Under the pieces are notes generated by a model, which was given only the letters and a program-made list of their open reading frames with translations, ran no database searches and was not told the origin of the DNA. The position numbers and the translations under genes are program-made. From Minisyncoccota bacterium (lineage in GTDB: Bacteria > Patescibacteriota > Minisyncoccia > UBA6257 > JAAZHW01), in the NCBI GenBank assembly GCA_028696375.1, contig JAQVHD010000011.1, forward strand, positions 1-14,819: DNA of 14,819 bases, read 5' to 3'. This document shows positions 5,856 through 11,462 of this stretch, piece after piece (positions within the stretch are counted from its first letter, which is position 1; each line of letters starts with the position of its first letter).

Positions 5856-6518
5856 TTATAGCTGCAAATCACTATAACAGGCGGTTATTAACCCAACATC
5901 AGTAAAATTTTGATAAAGTTCCAGAATGGATTCAAACTGAATTTCTAAAAAGCGCCGAAAGTGCCCTACTTTAACACGATATATATGGGGTACTGTTTTT
6001 GTTATTTCGAAAGTAGAATTCGTGCGCACAAAATAATCAGGAAAAAGTCGCTCGCGGGTTTTTAAATAATAAACGACAGCGAGAAAAATTACTTCTCGCG
6101 CTTCGGGTACAAATTCCCCGGATGACCACAAAAATTGAATCTGCTGGGCAAAGCTTTGATTTAAAGAACAAGGAACAGCTTGTTTACGAATCAAGCGCCA
6201 TTGCGGTCTAACGGAAAGATTAAAAAATGGCTCTCGTTGATACCACGGTTTAGCTGGAGCGATATTAACAAAAATCTCATCCGGTCGGACTTGCCAAACT
6301 TGTCTCCTTAATTTTTTAATTGACCACCCTAAATCGAAAACCAAAATATGTGTTCGGCAATGTTTTTGCAACAGTTCCTGAGAAAAAGGAATAGGATTAG
6401 AACGCTGAAGGTGTTTTCGATCACAAGCAAAAAGAGGTAGGAAGTTTTCGATATCAATCGGTCCAACATAACTGCGCCCCATAATTTTTTGGGCCTGATC
6501 AAAGGAAACAATGGCCAT
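5856..6518 (-). CDS. Hypothetical protein, family not recognised
   Basis: The protein has 220 residues. The start is the ATG at 6518, preceded by AAGGAGGG (6523-6530), a textbook Shine-Dalgarno at about 6 nt and the only strong one I see in the window. It has no signal peptide or membrane helix, and is rich in aromatic and basic residues (Trp, Phe, Arg). It begins MAIVSFDQAQKIMGRSYVGP and has IPFSQELLQKHCRTHILVFD, a KPWYQREPFF segment, a PQWRLIRKQAVP stretch and a helical REVIFLAVVYYLKTRERLFP segment, then a YFVRTNSTFE region. The look is that of a small soluble CPR-specific protein, but I cannot name a family or catalytic motif. It is convergent with tsaD and its 5' side faces the parS cluster. 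Confidence 0.8.
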   Translation of the reverse strand: MAIVSFDQAQKIMGRSYVGPIDIENFLPLFACDRKHLQRSNPIPFSQELLQKHCRTHILVFDLGWSIKKLRRQVWQVRPDEIFVNIAPAKPWYQREPFFNLSVRPQWRLIRKQAVPCSLNQSFAQQIQFLWSSGEFVPEAREVIFLAVVYYLKTRERLFPDYFVRTNSTFEITKTVPHIYRVKVGHFRRFLEIQFESILELYQNFTDVGLITACYSDLQL

Positions 6519-6670
6519 TACACCCTCCTTTTTAAAAATTTCAAAAAGCTATTTTCATTATAAATCCAATTCCGAAAAAAAGAAGTCTAATAGTATAATT
6601 TCTCATTAAAAATAAGAAACTGTCAAGGTGGTATTGCTTCTGAACATTCAATGACGACAGAGATGGCGAT

Positions 6671-6720
6671 ATGTCGCAAAATAATGTTTCACAAAATTGT
6701 GAAACATTATTTTGCGACAT
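6671..6720. repeat. 50-bp near-perfect palindrome with split parS half-sites
   Basis: Arms 6671-6694 and 6697-6720 pair perfectly around a 2-nt AA centre. TGTTTCAC (6685-6692) and GTGAAACA (6699-6706) are parS half-sites moved apart by 6 bp. The right arm recurs exactly at 7063-7086. Confidence 0.85.
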
Positions 6721-6728
6721 ACTCCCTC

Positions 6729-6776
6729 AAAATCTGGCATAAAGTGTTTCACGTGAAACACTTTATGCCAGATTTT
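6729..6776. promoter_or_regulatory. parS: parS site 1 (core 6745-6760) in a 48-bp perfect palindrome
   Basis: The core TGTTTCACGTGAAACA is identical to the parS consensus bound by ParB in Bacillus. Palindromy continues 16 bp on each side. Confidence 0.92.
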
Positions 6777-6797
6777 AACCATCAACCACCGCTTTCC

Positions 6798-6835
6798 GCG
6801 CTGGAAAGTGTTTCACGTGAAACACTTTCCAGCGC
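6798..6835. promoter_or_regulatory. parS: parS site 2 (core 6809-6824) in a 38-bp perfect palindrome
   Basis: Same 16-bp core; symmetric flanks of 11 bp (GCGCTGGAAAG and its complement), different from those of site 1. Confidence 0.92.
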
Positions 6836-6865
6836 TTTGCTTCATTAAAAAACCAAAAATATTCA

Positions 6866-6887
6866 AAATGTTTCACGTGAAACATTT
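6866..6887. promoter_or_regulatory. parS: parS site 3 (core 6869-6884)
   Basis: Same 16-bp core with only three further symmetric base pairs on each side. Confidence 0.92.
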
Positions 6888-6902
6888 ATCCGACAAGAAA
6901 TC

Positions 6903-6936
6903 GACCAAAAATGTTTCACGTGAAACATTTTTGGTC
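6903..6936. promoter_or_regulatory. parS: parS site 4 (core 6912-6927) in a 34-bp perfect palindrome
   Basis: Same core; symmetric flanks of 9 bp (GACCAAAAA and its complement). Confidence 0.92.
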
Positions 6937-6945
6937 AGAGTAAAA

Positions 6946-6963
6946 GTGTTTCACGTGAAACAC
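6946..6963. promoter_or_regulatory. parS: parS site 5 (core 6947-6962)
   Basis: Same core with one further symmetric pair. Centre-to-centre spacings of sites 1 to 5 are 64, 60, 43 and 35 bp. Confidence 0.92.
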
Positions 6964-6981
6964 CTTAAAAACCTCAAAATT

Positions 6982-7009
6982 AAAAAAGCAAGGAAATAAG
7001 CGCTTTTTT
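6982..7009. terminator. Weak terminator-like hairpin
   Basis: AAAAAAGC (6982-6989) pairs with GCTTTTTT (7002-7009) across a 12-nt loop, between the parS cluster and the yraN promoter. It could insulate the promoter. Confidence 0.3.
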
Positions 7010-7028
7010 GAATTTTTCGCATTTTGAT

Positions 7029-7074
7029 TTGACAAAAATGTTTCACGCTATTATAATTATTTTTGTGAAACATT
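7029..7074 (+). promoter_or_regulatory. Strong sigma-70-type promoter of yraN overlapped by split parS half-sites
   Basis: TTGACA (7029-7034), a 17-bp spacer, TATAAT (7052-7057): a full consensus match. TGTTTCAC (7039-7046) lies in the spacer and GTGAAACA (7065-7072) covers the expected start near 7064. The two half-sites are 18 bp apart, facing each other around the -10 box like an operator. Confidence 0.75.
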
Positions 7075-7086
7075 ATTTTGCGACAT
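7063..7086 (+). repeat. 24-bp direct repeat of 6697-6720
   Basis: Exact copy of the right arm of the 6671-6720 palindrome (its inverted copy is 6671-6694), so three copies bracket the parS cluster. It begins TTGTGAAACATTA and ends TTTTGCGACAT. Confidence 0.85.
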
Positions 7087-7096
7087 ATCCTTCTTG

Positions 7097-7140
7097 CTTC
7101 CCCATATATACATTATTATAATAATGTATATATGGGGAAG
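7097..7140. repeat. 44-bp perfect palindrome containing the yraN start codon
   Basis: Arms 7097-7118 and 7119-7140 match perfectly (CTTCCCCATATATACATTAT to the centre). The ATG at 7132 is in the right arm, so in the mRNA the start codon would be inside a long stem. Confidence 0.85.
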
Positions 7141-7515
7141 ACTAAACAACAGAAAATTGGCCAAATCGGTGAAGCCTTAGCCAAAAAGCACTTGGAAAAA
7201 GAGGGTTACCAAATTCTCCATCAAAACTACCGCCAAAAATGGGGCGAGATTGATCTCATCGCCAGGCAAAGCAAGGAGTTTGTTTTTGTGGAAGTCAAAA
7301 CAATGGCTTATGCCCACTTTCCTTACTCGTCTAACCCTGCTCTTTTGCCCGAAGATGAAGTTACATCTAAAAAATTAGAAAATTTAAATAAAGCGATTCT
7401 TTATTATTTAAACGTCCATCATCTCGACGTACCCTACCGGCTCGATCTCATTACCATTCAAATAGACGTCTCTCAGAAAAAATATCGCATCAAGCATTTT
7501 CATAATATTAATTAA
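7132..7515 (+). CDS. YraN/UPF0102 family endonuclease-like protein
   Basis: The protein has 127 residues from ATG 7132. An in-frame TTG at 7078 adds 18 residues encoded by the palindrome and matches no family sequence. The order is typical of UPF0102: IGQIGEALAKKHLEKEGYQI, then NYRQKWGEIDLIAR (GEID at 38-41) and FVFVEVK (EVK at 54-56), which form the PD-(D/E)XK-like nuclease core, followed by a helix KKLENLNKAILYYL and a YRLDLITIQID strand. The usual Arg after EVK is replaced (EVKTMA). The biological role of the family is poorly defined; a link to DNA processing is assumed. It has its own consensus promoter and no visible Shine-Dalgarno, and ends at a shared terminator. Confidence 0.88.
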   Translation: MGKTKQQKIGQIGEALAKKHLEKEGYQILHQNYRQKWGEIDLIARQSKEFVFVEVKTMAYAHFPYSSNPALLPEDEVTSKKLENLNKAILYYLNVHHLDVPYRLDLITIQIDVSQKKYRIKHFHNIN

Positions 7516-7539
7516 AAATCACCCGCTGGGGTGATTTTT
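7514..7539. terminator. Shared bidirectional terminator
   Basis: An 11-bp stem (AAAAATCACCC at 7514-7524 with GGGTGATTTTT at 7529-7539, 4-nt loop). It directly follows the yraN stop on plus and the 37-aa ORF stop on minus. Confidence 0.8.
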
Positions 7540-7651
7540 AATGAGCAACTCTTATTTTTTGAATTTTATATTTCTGCAAATAGCGAAATGGAGCTGGAGT
7601 CCGATAAGCGAGCTTTCCTTTTTTGGCTCTTTTACAGGAATATTTTTTCAT
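7538..7651 (-). CDS. Small basic ORF (37 aa), unrecognised
   Basis: The ATG lies two bases after the TAA of the upstream DUF4870-like gene. The frame runs MKKYSCKRAKKGKLAYRTPA through PFRYLQKYKIQKIRVAH to a TAA at the base of the terminator. Thirteen of 37 residues are Lys or Arg. The tight spacing and the terminator just after it favour a real, translationally coupled gene. No family is recognised; its composition would suit a nucleic-acid or ribosome-associated peptide, which is inference. It may instead be untranslated 3' sequence. Confidence 0.35.
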   Translation of the reverse strand: MKKYSCKRAKKGKLAYRTPAPFRYLQKYKIQKIRVAH

Positions 7652-7653
7652 AC

Positions 7654-8145
7654 TTATAAATTAATCTTTTCCGCCCATTGAGAAATCAAAGGAATGGGCC
7701 AATATTTTCCTTGCAGTGTTTTAATAAAACACGTTAGCGTTACGCCAATGACCATTAAAGCATAAAGAATATTAAAAAAGGGAATAAAGTAACAAAACGA
7801 CGTTATAATCAGAAACGCCAACCAAACCAAACCCTGCTTGGCGTGTTTTTGACAAAACGCACTATCTCGCTTTAATAGCAGAGGGATTAAAACCAGAATT
7901 GATAAATACGAAAAAACAGCAACGTATTTATTTTGATTCACATCTTCTGAATCGAATTCCCCCAACTGCTCTTTTTCAGCGGCAATTGCCGGCTGAGATT
8001 CGTTAGTTTTTTCCATGTCTGGCTGTGTGAATTCCTCGACTGGATTTTTTTCTTTATTACTGAAATCTGTCACCTCTTCTGCTTTTTTATTTTTTTCCTC
8101 TGGTACAATTTCTTTATCCTTTTGAGTAGACTTTTTTCTTGGCAT
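7654..8145 (-). CDS. Membrane protein with DUF4870-like C-terminal domain
   Basis: The protein has 163 residues. The first 70 or so are charged and low-complexity (MPRKKSTQKDKEIVPEEKNK, then many Glu, Lys and Asn), probably a disordered cytoplasmic tail. From NKYVAVFSYLSILVLIPLLL onward there are about three membrane segments: one at about 73-90, a helix after QKHAKQGLVWLAF, and a third in the ILYALMVIGVTLTC region. The end is LQGKYWPIPLISQWAEKI. The pattern of short helix, polar QKHAKQG turn, two helices and a KYWPIP-like end is typical of DUF4870/TM2-like small proteins common in CPR genomes. Function unknown. The ATG at 8145 has no Shine-Dalgarno. A 37-aa ORF follows after 2 bp. Confidence 0.8.
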   Translation of the reverse strand: MPRKKSTQKDKEIVPEEKNKKAEEVTDFSNKEKNPVEEFTQPDMEKTNESQPAIAAEKEQLGEFDSEDVNQNKYVAVFSYLSILVLIPLLLKRDSAFCQKHAKQGLVWLAFLIITSFCYFIPFFNILYALMVIGVTLTCFIKTLQGKYWPIPLISQWAEKINL

Positions 8146-8172
8146 AAATTTATTGTTTTATCGACTTCTATT

Positions 8173-8201
8173 ATTATAAAAATTTTTTCTCAAAAAGTAA
8201 G
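8173..8201 (-). promoter_or_regulatory. Weak candidate promoter of the DUF4870-like gene
   Basis: On minus, TATAAT at 8178-8173 with a poor -35 (CTTACT, 8201-8196) at 17 bp. The leader would be about 20 nt. Confidence 0.3.
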
Positions 8202-8311
8202 AGCTTCTAAGATGTTTCACATCACAAATTTCCCATCTCCATCTACTGATTGGGCGGATTGGCGAAGAAGCCGACACAAGAATGAATTTTCAATTTACAA
8301 TCTTCAAAGCC

Positions 8312-8575
8312 GAGAGATCCTTCGGACTTTGTCCTCAGGATGTTTTAAGGTTTTGAGTTGCAGTTTTGAGTTTTGAGTTTTGAGCTTTGACTTATTATTT
8401 TTTGATTTTTGATTTTTGATTTTCGATTTTTTAATCGTCATTCTGAGCGTCAGCGAAGAATCCCTCGGTTGCTGGGCATGGGATCCTTCACTTCGTTCAG
8501 GATGACAGAATAAATAGTTTTGCGTTTTAAGTTATGTTTTTTATTTTTGACTTTTGACTTTTGATTTTTGACTTA
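8312..8575. repeat. Mosaic of intergenic repeat modules, inverted relative to 4130-4481
   Basis: Modules: GAGAGATCCTTCGG...CCTCAGGATG (8312-8342), GGTTTTGAGTTGCAGTTTTG (8349-8368) with repeated TTTTGAG words, TTTTTGATTTTTGA tracts (8398-8430 and 8541-8574), GTCATTCTGAGCG...GAATCCC (8437-8464) and GGATCCTTCACTTCGTTCAG...TGAC (8481-8506). The rest of the 8146-8577 gap (8202-8311) shows only a lone TGTTTCAC half-site at 8213-8220. No gene is seen. Confidence 0.75.
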
Positions 8576-8582
8576 TTATGAT
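8554..8582 (+). promoter_or_regulatory. Candidate promoter of yebC built on repeat words
   Basis: TTGACT (8554-8559), a 17-bp spacer, TATGAT (8577-8582). The expected start, about 8589, falls on the ATG 8590, so the mRNA may be leaderless. Confidence 0.45.
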
Positions 8583-8589
8583 ATGTATT

Positions 8590-9306
8590 ATGTCAGGACA
8601 TTCTAAGTGGGCTCAAATTAAACACAAAAAAGCAGCCACCGATGCCAAAAAAAGTAAAAATTTTTCTAAATTAGCTGCTGCTATTACTGTCGCAGCAAAA
8701 GAAAAAGGTGGCGACCCTGATAAAAATCCCAAACTGCGTCTAGCAATTGAAAAGGCGCGTTCTTTTAATATGCCGGCTGCTAATATCGAGCGGGCAATTC
8801 AAAGAGGCATTGGCGCCTCGGAAGGAGCTCAATTGGAAGAGCTATTATTTGAGGCCTACGGGCCTAATGGTCATCCGATTATTATTACAGCCATTACTGA
8901 CAATCGTAATCGTACTCTCGCTGAAATTAAACATATTTTAAGTAAGTATGACGGCAAATTAGGCGCGAGTGGCAGTGTGCTTTGGCTTTTTGATCAAAAA
9001 GGGCGAATCGTTTTAAATACGCCTCAATTAACCGATGAAGAGGAGTTGAAATTAATTGAGGCTGGAGTGGATGATATTAAAATTGAAGATGGTTATGTAA
9101 CGATTTATACCCCACCGGAAGATCTCTACAAAATCCAGCAACAAATTAACCAATTAAATTTTCCTATTCTCGAAGCTTCATTAGATTATATTCCCAAAAA
9201 CAAAGAACAAATCTCTCCGGCAGAAAAAGAAATTTATGAAAAATTATTTGATGAATTAGATGAACAATCGGAAGTCAAAGATATTTATTCCACTATTGAG
9301 TTTTAA
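8590..9306 (+). CDS. yebC: YebC/PmpR family regulator or translation factor
   Basis: The protein has 238 residues. I chose ATG 8590 because the family starts MSGHSKWAQIKHKKAATDAKK; an upstream ATG at 8578 adds MICI. Seen: N-terminal basic helical domain (SKNFSKLAAAITVAAKEKGG, KNPKLRLAIEKARSFNMPAA, NIERAIQRG), then FEAYGPNGHPIIITAITDNR, NRTLAEIKHILSKYDGKLG and a GSVLWLFDQKG segment of the middle domain, and an acidic third domain ending in EQSEVKDIYSTIEF. Full length. Members have been described as DNA-binding regulators (PmpR) and, for YebC proteins, as helping ribosomes at proline stretches. ruvC follows 11 bp later on the same strand, a common yebC-ruvC pairing. Confidence 0.96.
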   Translation: MSGHSKWAQIKHKKAATDAKKSKNFSKLAAAITVAAKEKGGDPDKNPKLRLAIEKARSFNMPAANIERAIQRGIGASEGAQLEELLFEAYGPNGHPIIITAITDNRNRTLAEIKHILSKYDGKLGASGSVLWLFDQKGRIVLNTPQLTDEEELKLIEAGVDDIKIEDGYVTIYTPPEDLYKIQQQINQLNFPILEASLDYIPKNKEQISPAEKEIYEKLFDELDEQSEVKDIYSTIEF

Positions 9307-9317
9307 TTTTAATTTTT

Positions 9318-9803
9318 ATGCAAATTTTAGGATTTGATCCGGGAACAAAAAGATTGGGCTATGGAATTATTCGCCCGCTAAAAAATCATTTCAAAGTTTT
9401 AACATTTGGTTGTTTTGAACCAAAATCATTAAAAGAAGAAAAAATTTTAGAAGAAATTTTTCAAGAGGCACACCGTCTCATTAAAAAATACAAACCTGAT
9501 CTTATTGCGGTTGAAAAGATTTTCTTTTTCCAAAATCAAAAAACGGCGTTTCAAATTAGCCAGGTGCGAGGCGTATTGTTATTAGCCAGCAGCCAAAATA
9601 ATATTCCTGTTTTTCAACCCACACCATTAGAAATTAAAACTTGTCTCACGGGTTATGGTCGTGCTGACAAAAAAGATGTCGGATTAATGGTCAAGCAAAT
9701 TTTGCAATTAAAAAAAATTCCCGAACCAGACGATATCACTGATGCTTTGGCTTGTGCTCTCACCGCTTTTTATTCTCAAAAACGTAAACTGATTCTGAAA
9801 TAA
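9318..9803 (+). CDS. ruvC: Holliday junction resolvase RuvC
   Basis: The protein has 161 residues, full length. RuvC dimers cut Holliday junctions symmetrically during recombination, working with the RuvAB branch-migration motor. Catalytic carboxylates are in place: D7 in ILGFDPGTKRLGYG, E66 in LIAVEKIFFF, and D139 with D142 in PDDITDALACALTAFY. The middle block QTAFQISQVRGVLL has the form KTAFQISQVRGVLLLA here, and TGYGRADKKDVGLMVKQIL matches the family segment before the last acids. It is close behind yebC (11 bp, no promoter seen), so the two are probably cotranscribed. There is no Shine-Dalgarno (TTTTAATTTTT before ATG). ruvA and ruvB are not in the window. Confidence 0.97.
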   Translation: MQILGFDPGTKRLGYGIIRPLKNHFKVLTFGCFEPKSLKEEKILEEIFQEAHRLIKKYKPDLIAVEKIFFFQNQKTAFQISQVRGVLLLASSQNNIPVFQPTPLEIKTCLTGYGRADKKDVGLMVKQILQLKKIPEPDDITDALACALTAFYSQKRKLILK

Positions 9804-9925
9804 AAATTGAGCCCACCGAAAAGAGTAATCCACAAGTAATCCACATTTGCTCATGTACTATTTTGCGCGGTATTTATATAATACTATTGCGTCTTTTAAT
9901 TTTTTATTCATAATTGGATGTGAAT
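9804..9925 (+). promoter_or_regulatory. dnaA upstream region: DnaA-box-like repeats and promoter -10
   Basis: TAATCCACA occurs twice, at 9826-9834 and 9837-9845, 2 bp apart and one base off the DnaA box TTATCCACA. TATAAT at 9877-9882 may be the dnaA -10; the -35 at 17 bp (TGTACT) is poor. Confidence 0.5.
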
Positions 9926-11296
9926 ATGGACAACAAAGAGCTTTGGCAATCAGTTTTAGGGGAATTGGAGCTTCAAATTTCTAAGCCCAATTTTCAAACC
10001 TGGTTTAAAAACAGTGAACTTGTAGAAAAAGGAGATGATTATGTAGTAATTGGCTTAGAAAGCGCCTTTGCCAAGGAGTGGGTAGAAACGAAATATGATA
10101 AACTTATTTTGAAAATCATCAGAAATTTTGAACCCGAGATTAAAGAAATTCGCTATCAGATTCAATCCAGTAACAAACCAGCTATTATTGCCACTAAGAA
10201 GAAAGTGGAACTCCCTCAAGAAACGGAATCTTTAAATATTTCTGAATACAGTATTGATCCTAAAACTAATTTAAATTCTCGTTATACTTTCCAAAATTTT
10301 GTAGTGGGTTCTAACAATGAACTCGCTTATTCAGCCGCGATGGCTGTGATTAAAGAATTGGGCAAAAAATATAATCCCCTTTTTATTTACGGCGGAGTGG
10401 GGTTGGGTAAAACCCATCTCATTCAAGCAACGGGTAATGAATTGAAAAAAATTTATAAAAATAAAATTGGCATCCGTTATGTTTCAACGGAAACTTTTGT
10501 TAATGAAGTGATTAATGGTATAAAAAATAAAAGAATGGAGGATGTGAAAAATAAATATCGCAAAGTTGATGTTTTAATTATTGATGACATTCAATTTATT
10601 GCAGGTAAGGAAAAAACACAAGAAGAATTTTTCCACACATTTAATACTTTATATGAAAATAACAAACAAATTATAATTTCCTCAGATCGATCGCCTTATT
10701 TACTTTCAACACTAGAGGAACGTCTCAGGTCGCGTTTTGAGGGTGGTATGGTGGCTGATATTTCTTATCCAGATTTTGAAACACGCATGGCTATTTTAAA
10801 GCTGAAATTACAAAATATGCATAGTGACTTTTATATTTCGGATGATATTTTAGGATTAATTGCAGAAAAATTTCCTTATAACATTCGAGAGTTAGAGGGG
10901 GCATTAACTCGTTTATTGGGTATTTTAAAAATTCGGAAATTAAATCCTACCCGTCAAAACATTGAAAGCCTTTTAAATGAAATTACTAGTCAGAGAGTAA
11001 TGATGATTGCACCAGAAACTGTAGTGAAAATTGTTAGTGAATTTTATAATATTCCCGAAAAAGATTTACTTAGCCATTCACGTAAAAAAGAATTAGTGAA
11101 ACCTCGTCAAATTATAATGTATATTTTACGTGAATATCTGAAATATTCTTTTCCCACCATTGCTCGTAAATTAGGCGATCGAGATCACACTACAGTTTTA
11201 CATGCTTATAATAAAATTTCTCAACAATTGAACAAAGATCATCTACTCACCCAAGAAATTAATTTGATTAAAGAAAAAATTTATAATAAACACTAA
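9926..11296 (+). CDS. dnaA: Chromosomal replication initiator protein DnaA
   Basis: The protein has 456 residues from ATG 9926. TTG 9914 and GTG 9920 are in frame upstream but the family-like start is MDNKELWQSVLGELELQISK. DnaA binds DnaA boxes and opens oriC. Domain I is about 1-80 (KPNFQTWFKNSE). The linker is short, about 30 residues. Domain III is AAA+: FIYGGVGLGKTHLIQA (Walker A, 156-163), VLIIDDIQFIAGK (Walker B, 217-221), IISSDRSP (sensor I), ERLRSRFEGG (arginine-finger region) and the NIRELEGALTRL sensor II helix. Domain IV carries the signature GDRDHTTVLHAY (417-428). No Shine-Dalgarno is visible. dnaN follows in the classic dnaA-dnaN order, with an origin-like spacer between. Confidence 0.98.
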   Translation: MDNKELWQSVLGELELQISKPNFQTWFKNSELVEKGDDYVVIGLESAFAKEWVETKYDKLILKIIRNFEPEIKEIRYQIQSSNKPAIIATKKKVELPQETESLNISEYSIDPKTNLNSRYTFQNFVVGSNNELAYSAAMAVIKELGKKYNPLFIYGGVGLGKTHLIQATGNELKKIYKNKIGIRYVSTETFVNEVINGIKNKRMEDVKNKYRKVDVLIIDDIQFIAGKEKTQEEFFHTFNTLYENNKQIIISSDRSPYLLSTLEERLRSRFEGGMVADISYPDFETRMAILKLKLQNMHSDFYISDDILGLIAEKFPYNIRELEGALTRLLGILKIRKLNPTRQNIESLLNEITSQRVMMIAPETVVKIVSEFYNIPEKDLLSHSRKKELVKPRQIIMYILREYLKYSFPTIARKLGDRDHTTVLHAYNKISQQLNKDHLLTQEINLIKEKIYNKH

Positions 11297-11462
11297 TCCA
11301 AAAACTTATCCAATTTATTTCACCCATTTCAACATAGTTATACACAACTAATCCAGAGATGTGGAAATGTAAAAAATGTTTTATAATGTAGTTAAAATTA
11401 ATAAAAGGGTTAATTTTTAAAAATTAAATGTCGTCTCTATTACAACTACTTAATATAAAAAT
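11297..11462 (+). promoter_or_regulatory. oriC: dnaA-dnaN intergenic region, probable oriC part
   Basis: A perfect DnaA box TTATACACA lies at 11338-11346. Weaker ones are TTATCCAAT (11306-11314), TAATCCAGA (11349-11357) and TTTCCACAT on minus (about 11359-11367). An AT-rich stretch follows (11368-11462). TATAAT at 11382-11387 could be the dnaN -10; no good -35 is seen. Confidence 0.55.

Noticed and set aside
6592..6626. Minus-strand promoter TTGACA/TATACT for the 220-aa gene
   Set aside because: The spacer would be 23 bp, too long for a sigma-70 promoter; no better -35 was found at 17 bp.
6671..6963. CRISPR array
   Set aside because: Repeats are palindromic 16-bp cores with irregular 35-64 bp spacing and self-complementary flanks, and no cas genes are present; parS explains them.
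6651..6999. Two overlapping plus-strand ORFs with repeated Met-Phe-His-Val-Lys-His peptides
   Set aside because: The peptide is simply the translation of ATGTTTCACGTGAAACAT, the parS site, read in one frame; no gene is needed to explain it.
8213..8220. Lone TGTTTCAC parS half-site
   Set aside because: A single 8-bp half-site without a partner can occur by chance in AT-rich DNA.
8122..8376. 84-aa plus-strand ORF in the yebC upstream gap
   Set aside because: It overlaps the DUF4870-like gene and its promoter and ends within repeat modules; no coding features.
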